This document shows, piece by piece, positions 10,707-21,596 of a stretch of 64,000 nt of DNA. Within the stretch, counting starts at the first letter, position 1, and every line of letters starts with the position of its first letter. Origin of the DNA: Selaginella tamariscina (Eukaryota > Streptophyta > Lycopodiopsida > Selaginellales > Selaginellaceae); assembly GCA_003024785.1 (NCBI GenBank), contig PUQB01000201.1:1-64000 (forward strand), written 5' to 3'. The translations under genes were made by a program, and so were the position numbers. Under the pieces are notes generated by a model. The model was not told the DNA's origin and ran no database searches. It saw only the letters and a list, made by a program, of their open reading frames with translations.

Positions 10707-12059
10707 TCAAATCGCGACGACTTGACAAGTGACAAGCTCAACACGTCCGAAGCTCTTGGCAGCCACGAGAGACCAATCATTCATAAAGGAACGATTACTG
10801 GACGAAGCAGATCCACCGTCAACTGGTGAAGTCCCTCTAATCTGAGCCCTCAGTACAACCACCCTGTTACTAGCATCCTTGCTAACCACATGTAGTTGAT
10901 CACGTAAACACACTAACAAGTACGGTGACTCTGAATCCGTCACGAAATTGAGAGAGAGAGGTACCTTCTTAACCACGACCCTCCACACGTCACGGTCGAA
11001 GTCATAAACCTTGATAGTCCCGTCCATAGTACTCGTGGGATCCAACGAATACAAGGAGCCGTTCACTACAACACTGAGCTTCATACCGGCTTGCCTTGCA
11101 GGCCATCCCTCGCCCATCCCTCGGGGCATCTCGCTCCATTCCCTGTCTATCGGGTTGTAAACTTCGCCTCGGATATCCATAAAGAACGGCCAAGAGTATA
11201 AGCTCTGTGGAACCCATAGCTTCCCACGGAACGCAGCCAAGCCGGTTGCAATCGGTTTGAGAATGTCCGTCACAAATGCACCGGGCAGTACCTGAGCTCC
11301 AATGAACGGCATGCTGGGGATATCCGTCCAGGTACCTGTTACTGGATCGTAAACCTCAGCACTCTGTAACGGGGTTAACCCGTTTCGACCCCGGTTAACC
11401 CCGCCTACGACGTAGAGCTTCCCGTCTAACAAACCAGTCTTGCAGTATGCCCTCTGTGTACCCATCGGACCTGCTTGACTCCATGAGTTTTTCCGTGGAT
11501 CATACTTCCACACAGAGGATGTAGCCGAGGAGTTTAGAAAGCCGCCCAGAACATATAAGCATCCGTCAAGTGCCGCTGCTGTACAGCCGAAGAAGGGTGT
11601 TTGCTCTGTGTTATCTTTTCTTCTAAAGACGGACCTGACAAACCCGAGTAGTCCTGAGCCAGGTCTAGGAGTCCGAGAAGAAACACCCGGCATGGATGGT
11701 AACCTAGTCCATTGCGAAGACAGCGGGTCCATTGCAAACCATGTCAACTGATCGTCCTTGTCTTTCAGGAGCACATATAACCACTGCTCACAAACACTTA
11801 ACTCGTGTCGGAGAGTGTAAATCTCATCACCGTTCAGTACTTGGTTCCATAAAGAACATACCATTCTCATGAAGGGATGTGCGGATCGACACACTCTAGA
11901 CAGGATCTGCATCGAGAGCTCATCAGGCAAACCGGGGATTAAAGACTGCCATTGTTGTTCTATCCTCTGTTTCTTGTGCTGGTGTCCCGAACAGTCCCCC
12001 ACAACGGGCACAGAGAGGCCGCCATCGTCTCTTGTGTTGGAGCTCCAGGAACCGCCCAT
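10707..12059 (-). CDS. F-box/kelch-repeat protein (At1g22040-like)
   Basis: Intronless ORF of 450 residues. An F-box lies at about residues 41-85 (LIPGLPDELSMQILSRV). Kelch units follow from about residue 135 (LDGCLYVLGGFLNS, LDGKLYVVGGVNRGR, SAEVYDPVTGTWTDIPSMPF). The stretches LKPIATG, VPQSLYSWPFF and GMGEGWPARQAGMKLSVVV are, as I recall them, typical of the Arabidopsis At1g22040 family. F-box/kelch proteins act as substrate receptors of SCF ubiquitin ligases, with the F-box binding the SKP1-like subunit and the propeller binding the target; the target here is unknown. The frame is intact from ATG to stop, unlike most neighbours. Start MGGSWSSNTR fits the family's short variable N-terminus. 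Confidence 0.9.
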   Translation of the reverse strand: MGGSWSSNTRDDGGLSVPVVGDCSGHQHKKQRIEQQWQSLIPGLPDELSMQILSRVCRSAHPFMRMVCSLWNQVLNGDEIYTLRHELSVCEQWLYVLLKDKDDQLTWFAMDPLSSQWTRLPSMPGVSSRTPRPGSGLLGFVRSVFRRKDNTEQTPFFGCTAAALDGCLYVLGGFLNSSATSSVWKYDPRKNSWSQAGPMGTQRAYCKTGLLDGKLYVVGGVNRGRNGLTPLQSAEVYDPVTGTWTDIPSMPFIGAQVLPGAFVTDILKPIATGLAAFRGKLWVPQSLYSWPFFMDIRGEVYNPIDREWSEMPRGMGEGWPARQAGMKLSVVVNGSLYSLDPTSTMDGTIKVYDFDRDVWRVVVKKVPLSLNFVTDSESPYLLVCLRDQLHVVSKDASNRVVVLRAQIRGTSPVDGGSASSSNRSFMNDWSLVAAKSFGRVELVTCQVVAI

Positions 12060-12395
12060 CGCATATTGCCCGAATGCCGATATAATAGGATTACCTGATT
12101 GCTGGAGGGAAGGGGAATGCAGCGACCTCCATAGCTTAGGGTTTTACCGCGTGGAAGTGCCACGTACGTATGTGGAAGTGCCACGTATACATACAAGTGT
12201 TCGATTCTAGTTAACTGTAGTTTGTAATCTTACATTCACTCACTTTCTATTTTAAAGATTCTTTCATTTATACTCAGGGATTCGCTTACTATTTTTACAA
12301 TAAATACATTTTGTTAATTATTCTTTAAATAATAAACAAACAGAATATTAAAATTTATTTAACCAAAAAGAGCAGTAAAGAACATAAACAAGATC
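12060..12395. other. promoter side of the F-box/kelch gene and 3' flank of the oleosin gene
   Basis: Contains a doubled GAAGTGCCACGTA phrase (12152-12188) just upstream of the F-box/kelch gene, and an AGGGTTTTA telo-box-like stretch near 12138. The AT-rich part (12240-12360) lies between the two minus-strand genes. No coding sequence. Confidence 0.5.
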
Positions 12396-12864
12396 TCAAG
12401 ACGCCTTGGCAGCAGTGTCATGCATGTACCTGTTCGCCTCAGCACCAGTCGCCTGCGTCTTCTCGGTCAGGTGATGAGCGGTATCAGCCAGGCGCTTCCG
12501 CCACAGTATCTACCTTATCAGACCCAGGAGGGTGTTTTCCCTTGACATACTGATACAACCACGACACTGCAGAACAGAAGACGGCAAACAAACCAGTCCC
12601 GGTCACAAAGAGGAACGCCAGAGGCACGAGAATGGGACTGAAGAAGAGCAGGAATGGAGAGGCAATCACAAAACCGATCACTGTGACTGTTATCAGAGTC
12701 CCAGCCAGAGCGAGTGCAGCCAGTATCCCCAACGCCTTAGTTGCACGAGGTGCAGTAGACTTGGATTTCCCTATCATCTCCTTGGACTTGTCACGGGTTG
12801 CTTCCACAGCACGTCCTCCCTTTTCACGGGCTTGATCTGCCACACGTCCCCCCTGATCCGCCAT
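12396..12864 (-). CDS. oleosin
   Basis: Single exon, about 155 residues, starting [15 protein letters not shown] at 12864. A basic/amphipathic N-terminus (about 45 residues) is followed by a long uncharged hairpin ([21 protein letters not shown], then the proline knot [14 protein letters not shown], then [28 protein letters not shown]). The proline knot and its two hydrophobic arms are diagnostic of oleosins, which coat oil bodies and control their size. The open frame stops at 12484, but an amphipathic tail typical of the family ([12 protein letters not shown] ... AAKAS) continues in another frame to a TGA at 12396-12398, so there is one apparent break near 12495. Head to head with the VAL-type B3 gene, across a 375 bp region with ABRE and RY sites, which suggests ABA/seed- or spore-maturation control. 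Confidence 0.92.
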
Positions 12865-12931
12865 AGCTATACAACAAACTCGTGAGATATGGAAATGCAA
12901 GGAGAGAGGAGGTGCTTATATGGGTGATTCT

Positions 12932-12937
12932 TGCATG
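12932..12937. promoter_or_regulatory. RY element core (TGCATG)
   Basis: Palindromic-type RY core (CATGCA on the minus strand reads TGCATG on +), 68 bp upstream of the oleosin start codon. RY is the known site of B3 domains of the ABI3/FUS3/LEC2 and VAL families. Confidence 0.55.
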
Positions 12938-12965
12938 GCTTTGTCTTGACACTTGTCAGCTGTTA

Positions 12966-12983
12966 ACACGTGCGTGACGTGTC
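12966..12983. promoter_or_regulatory. paired ACGT elements (G-box and ABRE)
   Basis: ACACGTGCGTGACGTGTC holds two ACGT cores 10 bp apart: CACGTG at 12967-12972 and ACGTGTC at 12977-12983. Paired ABREs are the usual arrangement for ABA response. Confidence 0.55.
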
Positions 12984-13239
12984 ACCGCCGTTGCCCGCTA
13001 AACGACAGAATGGTATCCCAGATATTTGGTAGTGAAAAAATTAGGTTAATTTTTTTTAAACGCGCACACGTGGCAATTATAAAGCCCTAGGTGGGGGCGG
13101 AGGAGGAGACAAGATCAGAAATGCAGTTCCTGTACAGGTGATTGAACCATAAAGGCGGGATTTGGGGTTCGATTCGCGGTTAACGCAGCTTCTTCTGGAT
13201 TTTGGGACCCTATCTCTACCTGGTAAGATCTTGACGGAA

Positions 13240-13785
13240 ATGGATAATCTGAATAATCGCAAGATTTGTTTCAATACGAAGTGCCCCGGTGCAAACAGTG
13301 GTGTCTGGAAATTGGGTTGGCGTCTACAGTCGGGTTTATTCGCGGATTTGTGCGATATCTGTGGGTAAGCGCTTAATTAGTGCTGTATTTAATAGTTGTG
13401 TCTGTCATATTGGTTCCTTAATAGTGTTGGTTTTATAAGCTTAACTGTTTATGCATGTGTAACCTTGTATATATATATTGTGTGTGTGTGTTTTACATTT
13501 GTTTATAACGATAAAATTATATGATTTAGTTCATGTTTGTTTCTCACTGATTGTAGTCTTAATGTTTATCTGATAATCATGTCTCCATACGTGTTCAGCG
13601 TGTCCGGGCGTGTAACCATGTTGTTACAGATAAAAATCTTCACATGTGCATTATGCTCGAAGTTTAAATACATGGTTACACGCACACGCACACACATATA
13701 ACTTTTATGCTACTAAATCTTTGTCTATACAGTATTGAACATCTACGTGGTACTTAGTTTAGTTACGTAGGTTTGACGACACCAA

Positions 13786-13820
<35 letters not shown>

Positions 13821-15804
13821 ACACACACACACACACACAACACACACTCACACACACACATACACACAGCTTTGTCTCTGCCAGGATGGTTTTTGAACAG
13901 TCGAGATTTTGTGAGGCTTTCCATGCTGACGATGCTGGCTGGAGAACATGCAACACTTGTAACAAGGTAAACCTACTCTATAGCATAAACATGTATCTAT
14001 TTCTACATTACTGATGTGTTTGTCTGCCAGCGCATTCATTGCGGATGTATAGCCTCGGCTTCTTTGTTTGTCCATTTAGATCAAGGAGGAGTGGAGTGCA
14101 TAGAGTGTTCAAAGAGGAACCATCAGCCAAAGTTAGTATTTAAGCTAATTTGTGTGCACGTGCGTTGTTGTCATTCCGTATATAGATATCTAACGACATG
14201 CATACACATATGATGTATATATGTGTGTATGTATGGATAAAATACGTGGTTTTTCTGCAGACAATGGAACTCTCAAGTGAATCAACATCCTTAACAAGAT
14301 TAAAACACTCTGAATCCTCAGAGGAGGAACAAATAGATAAAAAGCCAAGACTTATGGACTCTTTGGCGAACTTCGATACTCTGGATCCAATTAATTTAAG
14401 GCAATCTCAAGATATGCAAACGAGCGAAGATATGTACAAAGCAGAAGTTAAACACCATTTTGTACCGCCTCAGTACCAAGTCTTAGACAAGGAAGTGCAC
14501 TTGCCGGACGGAAAGTATCCTTGAACAACAAATCTCTAACGTTCTAAATGTTGATTAATTAATACTTAATTATTATGTTTTCTTTTACTTGACTTTTAAA
14601 AGCTCGGTGATTCCTCTATTTGAGAAGATGCTCACTGCAAGTGATGCTGGACGAATTGGCCGCTTAGTGCTTCCTAAGGCGTGTGCTGAGGTATATACAT
14701 TACACATACGCACGATGAGTCAGATAAGCAAGCACACGCACACGCACACATACACATAAGATAAACCATATGCTTTTTTCGGTTTGTGATATGTGTATGT
14801 CCGTGTGTGTGATGCAATCGCACATATGCATAGAATGTGTGCATATATAAACTAAACATATGTACTAACTAATCAAGCTATTTAGGCATTTTTTCCACCT
14901 ATATCCGTACCAGAGGGGATTCCTATAAAGATGTATGACATGACAGGGCAAGAATGGCAATTTCAGTTCCGTTTCTGGCCGAATAACAGCAGCCGAATGT
15001 ATGTTTTGGAAGGCATAACCCCATGTGTTAAATCTATGCAACTTCAAGCTGGTGATGTCGGTAAGTTTTCATACATACATGTATATAATGTACTGTAGAT
15101 AGGTAGTTTATATAATATAGATTTGTATATTCTATAATGTATACATATTTATAGTTCCAAACTTTTCTAGTTACATTCAGTCGTATAGAACCTGGAGGGA
15201 AAATGGTAATGGGATACCGTAGAAGCTCTCCAACCTCGAAGTCCAAGGTAACATAATACATGTAATTTTAATGCATTGTATATAGACATATAGTAAATTG
15301 TTAAATGATATTACATCTTTTTAGAGCTCGAAAAGCGGTGCAACAGTCTCTAAGAACTCAAGGGACTATTCTGTCACGAATGAATATTCCGTCTCGAGAA
15401 CTACATGGGAAGAGGCCCAGGATTTATTGACGCCGCCTCCTGGGGTCACTCCCAGTATTATGACAATCGATGGTCACAGATTTGAAGAATACGAGGTAAA
15501 TAAACTACGTTACACACATACATAACATGCTCGTGCATGTGTGTGTCTGTGTATATATATATATACCTACTTAACATGTACATACACATCTTCCACATTA
15601 TGCGACACACACACAGACGATGTATATTTTAAGAGAGAGAGAGAGTTACATACATTTTTTGTCTGTTTTGGACACACACACACACACACATACGTATGCT
15701 AACTTCTATATGTGTGTTTTTTGAAGCAGGAGCCGCCCATTCTTTCGCCTAATAAGAAGCTGCAGCATGCGTCCTCTGTATCATATGCTTCTTCATTAGC
15801 TTAA
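13240..15804 (+). CDS. VAL-type B3 transcription factor, short form without CW or EAR
   Basis: Nine exons: 13240-13364, 13885-13966, 14031-14131, 14261-14514, 14603-14690, 14886-15060, 15171-15247, 15325-15495, 15730-15804; about 380 residues. The N-terminal Cys/His zinc-finger (PHD-like) domain of VAL/HSI2 proteins covers residues about 8-100 ([46 protein letters not shown]). The B3 domain covers about 190-300 ([52 protein letters not shown]). After B3 comes the conserved [25 protein letters not shown] segment. In VAL1/VAL2 this is followed by a CW zinc finger and an EAR motif; here the protein ends about 20 residues later ([10 protein letters not shown]). One apparent one-base break near 14292. 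Known role: binds RY sites and represses seed-maturation genes through Polycomb. Confidence 0.88.
13791..13868. repeat. (CT)n(AC)n microsatellite in VAL intron 1
   Basis: (CT)14 followed by about 50 bp of interrupted (AC)n. Representative of the many dinucleotide tracts in introns of this window. Confidence 0.95.
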
Positions 15805-16050
15805 AACAATGTATTTGCTATACGTTATACATAATACAAAGTATAGCCCGTACAAGACTGGAATGGAACCCTGGTATCTAGAATTTCCGTCCTACGGAAT
15901 ATTCACTTTAGTATGTACGGGAAGTGCATCTTGGACATGAATACAAGAAATGCGTGGTACGGACTTTGCCCGCGCAAAAGGGTTTTGGAGGCTATGGCGA
16001 GGAGCGGCTAAGAACCCTAGGGCCTACAAGGGAAGACTTTAGGGTCGTGA
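15805..16050. other. intergenic region between the VAL-type gene and SCC3
   Basis: 246 bp: 3' UTR of the B3 gene and 5' UTR/promoter of SCC3. An AGAACCCTAGGGCC stretch (16010-16023) resembles the AACCCTA boxes in other 5' UTRs of this window. Confidence 0.5.
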
Positions 16051-17785
16051 ATGGCGCCGAGCAGCACGCCGAGGATTAGCAGGGAGGAACTGGAGAAGAC
16101 GCGGCTATGGCAAGAGTAAGTGTAGGTTTCTAGGTAGATTTCCAGTATTTCTTGAAGATTGTCATGTTCTTTCAATGTTTTTCTGGAGAGATTTTGATGA
16201 TTTTGAGGGTTTTTCGAGAGATTTGTTTGATCTGAGGAAATTCTTCTTTCCGTAGAGCAAATGCATCGACAAGCGACGAGGAGTCTCTAGAGGAAGAACA
16301 CACAGCGCCGGAGACTTCAAAGAAGCGCGCTCACACTCCGCAGGTGTGTTTTCTTCAGAAAGATTTCATTTTTATGATTCCCTTAAGATTCTGGAATATC
16401 TTATTCCTTTTTTACAGAGGCGTCGTAAGCGAAAGACATCCGAGGAATCCGAGAACGGGAAGGACAGTGTGGAGCAGGATAGTAATGCAAATGATAAGGT
16501 GGGGCAAAAGAACAAAAAGAAGAAGGTGTCTGAGGAAGACCAGAAAAGCTTGATCGGTAAGAGCTCATATTTACTGATGTTCATAAGTGAAATGTTTTCC
16601 TTACTTATATATAGATTTTATATAACTTGACAGAGGTTATCAAGTACCATGGAAAGCTTGTTCCCCGAGCAGTCAAGAACTGGGCGGAACGTTACGATTC
16701 AGACGAACGAGCTGCTGTTTGCGAGCTGCTTAAGACGATTTTTGAGGTAGTTTTACATTCTACCTAAATTAACTTCATTAGCGAGTTACTGTACATTTAA
16801 ACATGAAGAGGGAAAATATTTATTAGTATGCTGTTACATGATATCCACATACACACACACACAAGGGAGGAACTCATCTCCTGCGTTTTATCAGGCATGT
16901 GGTGCAAAGTACGTCATCGAGGAAGACTCATTTGATGATATGGACGTGGATGAGGTGGTTTTGGAGCTCGTCAACCAGGCTCAAACGGTGAGCATACCGT
17001 ATATATTTTTTTTGCTAGTCATATTTCATGCAACACAAATATGTAGCAATTAATTTGTAACATTTATATATTTTAACATACAACAAACAGGGTGAAGTTG
17101 AGAATTTCATCAATTCGAAGCAGAAAGAGTTAAAAGGGTTCAAAGAGAATCTCACAATGTTTTGGGATACGTTTGTTGTTGAGTGTCAAAATGGACCCAT
17201 TTTTGATGAGAGACTCATGGACATGTGCATCAACTTTGTGACCGCTCTCGCATGGTAAGCTACTCATGCTTATATACATATGAATTGTACACACGCAGAC
17301 ACCTAGAGAAACCTTTAACGTGTCCACTAGTAGAGGTTATGTGCTAACCATCTATGTTTAGTACAATTATAAATAAATGTATGCCATAGCGCGCGCACAC
17401 ATACCTTGTATATTGATTCTTTGTATCTTTGAAGCACGCCACCTAGAAACTTTCGACATGTAGCGACTATTATTGGGCTTCAGCTAGCAACATCATTCGT
17501 AAACGTTGCAAAGACACTGTCCGAATCTCGTGAAACAAAACAACGTCAGCTTATGGCCGAAGAGAAGAAGAAGCGTAAAGCTGGATCTCGCGTGGAGTCC
17601 CTGAAGAATGTCCTCTCCGAGACTCACAGTAAAATAACCAAGATAGAGAACATGATACAGGCAATCTTTCGTGGGTAAGCATCTGTGTGTGTGTGTGTGT
17701 CTGTGTGCGTGGTATTATTTTTTTAGTACTTTAACACAAACACACAAATTAATGTCAGGATATATAATTAAATAATTTATACATT

Positions 17786-17821
<36 letters not shown>

Positions 17822-20800
17822 TTCATCAACTACAAATGAATGAATTGGTTATAGCGGAAGAATTTGTGGTATTTAGTGTGTGAAAGTCATAGTTCGCATG
17901 CAGGATGACATTCAATTTAATTGTGTCTTTTGCAGGTTGTTTATGCATAGATACCGTGACGTGGATATAGACATAAGAGTAGCATGCGTCAAAGCTATTG
18001 GCGGATGGATTGTGTCGTATCCATCTTACTTCCTTACTGATCTTTATTTGAAGTACCTCGGTTGGACACTCAATGACAAGGTACATACGTGCGTGTGTGT
18101 GGTTGTGTGTGCGTTATTTGTCCTAATATGAATGTAAATTTACATTTGGAAACACCACACACACACACATGTATACATGGCGTACGTACTGATTTTCTAA
18201 TTTTTCCTGAAGAACGTTGCTGTACGTAAATGCTCGATCGAGGCTCTTCGAGCTATATACGAAGTTGACGACAACGTGCCTTCGATGACACTGTTTACAC
18301 AGCGTTTCTCCAACCGAATGGTTGAATTAGCGGACGACGTGGATATAACCGTTGCTGTTAGTGCAATTGGTTTGTTGAAGCAGCTGTTGAGGTACATGCA
18401 TCATACATGTATGTAGTCTTATATATGCGTAGCAATGTGTGTCTGTGTTTATGCATATGTATAAGTTCATATGGAGTTTATGCGCTTCCATCATATGTGT
18501 ATAAACGAATGGCTTGGTTATACATACACATCTGTACATACAAACATACATAAAGACATGCTAATATATATGTACACGCGATAATATAATGTCATTGGTT
18601 TTCCAGGCATCAGCTTATCAAGGATGTGAGCTCGCTTTACGACCTGTTGATAGACGAATCACCTTCGATTCGTCATGCTGTGGGACAACTAGTGTTCGAA
18701 CAGATGATATCCATGAATCATTCTGAAGGTACATTTTATTGCATCTAACTAGTTCGTAAAATATATACCACACTACACATGCTATGCTCGCATATATTCT
18801 CTCTCTCTCTCTCTCTCTATACACAAATACATTTCAGTTTTTTAAAGCTAGTTAATGCTTAACCTTTTAACGTATTACATGCATTTTGTACAGACGGGGA
18901 CAACGATAGATCCGAGGTGCAGTTGAAACGATTATTGACAATCTTAAAAGAGTTTGCCACTGATCCTATATTAAGTGACTACGTTATCGATGCTATATGG
19001 GAAGAAATGAAGGCTATGCAGGTAATTTATTACGTAGTTGAAACTATGTGCAAAACACAACGAAAGGTACAGTTTTAACTGTAATATAAGAACCTAGAAG
19101 ATACATACTTCAATATTTGTTGCTTTCAATTGTACTGCTCCAACACACTGTACTTACATATTTGTGTTAGATCTCTTCTATGGCAAGCTAGTTACAACTT
19201 ACTTAGTTTCTAGTTTTATTAACAAAATAATTACACATTTAATATTTATTGTCTTTTTCATAATGGTTTAGGATTGGAAATGCTTGATTTCAATGCTTTT
19301 GGATGAAAGCCAAAGTCAGGAACTTGATGACGTGGACATTACAAACCTTTGTAGGATACTATGTGGCTCTGTTAAGAAATCAGCTGGTGAGAAACTCGTC
19401 CCTACGCCAGAGAGTCGCAAGACTACATTTACTAAAGCACAGAAGGTAAGATCCTGTCAATTACTATATAATTTATGTTAACTGACTCCTATAATCATTA
19501 AAACGATACATATAGTAATGTAATATTAAAAAAAACTTGCTGCTTTGACATTATTATTGTATGTTTCAAGATAATAAATTGTCGTAATCAGTAAGGGTGA
19601 TATATTAATATATATTGATATCATATTGCACCAGTATTGAGGCTTTTTATTTTGATCGCCTCACTGCTTGGGACATTGAGCAAAGCTAATTTCAATTGTA
19701 TGTGAGAGGGAGGGATGTGTTAGTGTATTATACGTGGAATCATTGTAGTATTGGATAATGATACGCGTCAGTGCGTATAGTGTGTATATTATAGATAGTA
19801 GTGTTAATGTTGTTTATGTTTGGATACATTTGACTCCAACAAGAAAAATCTCACAACGGCAATGATTAAGCCACATTCCAAGCTCCTGAGAAAGTACCTT
19901 GCTGATAAATCAAAAGTACGCTATATTGCGGAAATTGTGCAACATATGAAGCTGGATTTATACTCTTTGAAGCAACAGGAACAGGTAGACTCATAATTTT
20001 AGCGTCATTTAATGTATACATTATAGTATCTGGTGTATATGCAAGTTTTCTATACAGAATTTTAGCATCTTCTATAATGCGCATGATGTTAATGGTTATA
20101 CAGTGTGTTATGCCCATGCCCTTTCTTTTTTATAGAATCTAGTGCATACCTTACAGTTATTGTCTTTTAGCGTATGATACGATATTTGCACCTATGTTTT
20201 GTATATTCTAGAAAATGCTAGATAATGTCTAGACTAGGTTATATCTAAAGCATGCTGTCTAAGTTATCTGTATTTATATTTTGTAGAACTGCATCCTTAC
20301 ACTTGAGCTCGTAAAGGATGCCTTCTTCAAACACGGCGACAGGAAGACTCTACAAACTTGCGTTAACACTCTCTCATTCTGTGCTAATGAAACAAAGGCA
20401 GATTTACAAAATGCCGCTCAACGTGTTCTCAAAGAAACCATCGACCAAGTTATTTCCAAGCTTCGATCTGCAATTGAGCATGCTGAGGTAGTGTGTGTGT
20501 TAGAATCATGTAAACAATGTAGCTAGCTGATACTTTTATATGCTTTTTAAAATGGCAATAGCACCGTTTTATACACGATAGTACACGATTATCTTAAGCG
20601 CTAATGTACTCTAATGCATTATACTTGGTAAACATACTATAACTTTAGTATAAATTAATCCATTTTACTATTTTCATCGGGTTGTAAATAATAATTTGTA
20701 TAGCTGCTTACTGTATAGACATGAAATGTATTAGTTATGCCGGTTAATTATGTTTAACCATTTTGATCAGGCAACTGACGACGAGTATTCCCTGACGGTA

Positions 20801-21564
20801 AACTTGCGAAGGCTGCAACACTTGCAGCTTACGATGCCTATTCTGAATGAATCCGTCTATAAGGATATGTTAACCTTCTAGAGGACTTCAACAACCTGGA
20901 CGACGAGGTATGTTATTTATCTATAACATGCTGTATTACACACGCACACGACTCGCACAATTCACTAGATGAAGCTGTTTCATTCGTTAACGTTATTGTC
21001 TTCTTTTGGTTTTAGTATCATGTAAGAACAGTGTTTCCTGAATGCTATAGTAGTATATGCTAATAATCAAACGTACTTGGTTACAATAGTACAATATATA
21101 ATATATTTCTTATTACCTACTATAATTACTAGATATAGGATTAAAGAATATTACTCAAAAAACACTTGCTAGACTAGTTATATATGAGTACTGTAAAGCA
21201 TCGTCCTCTTATCACCTGTATCATGTGTGTGTATGTGTCTTTGGCTTTTTCAATACGTAATTGTTTGTGTATAGGCTGCTAAGTTGGACTTAATAAACAT
21301 ATTTCTGTACGTGGTGTGGTATCTCAAGGGAATCGATCACGAGAATCCAGATGATACGCAGATGACCAACTTGCTATCGAAGAGAGCTAGTTTACTCAAG
21401 CATCTTGACAATTACATGGAAAGTTTAATCGAGAGTTTCAACGAGGGCACAGACAGGTGCATCTTTGCTGCACGGTGAGCTCAAGTTGTTATTAGTTGTT
21501 ATATTATAATGCTGGTAATCTATGTACGTTTACACACGCACATCCATATAACTAACTAACTAAA

Positions 21565-21596
<32 letters not shown>

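Larger units (their letters stand above)
12865..13239. promoter_or_regulatory. shared divergent promoter, oleosin (-) / VAL-type B3 gene (+)
   Basis: 375 bp between the two start codons. It contains an RY core (TGCATG, 12932-12937), a G-box CACGTG (12967-12972), an ABRE ACGTGTC (12977-12983) and a second ABRE/G-box CACGTGGC (13067-13074). A TATA-like ttatat (12916-12921, read on the minus strand as atataa) serves the oleosin side, and tataaa at 13079-13084 the VAL side. B3 domains of the ABI3/VAL group bind RY; bZIP factors of the ABA pathway bind ACGT cores. Promoter function itself is inferred. Confidence 0.65.
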
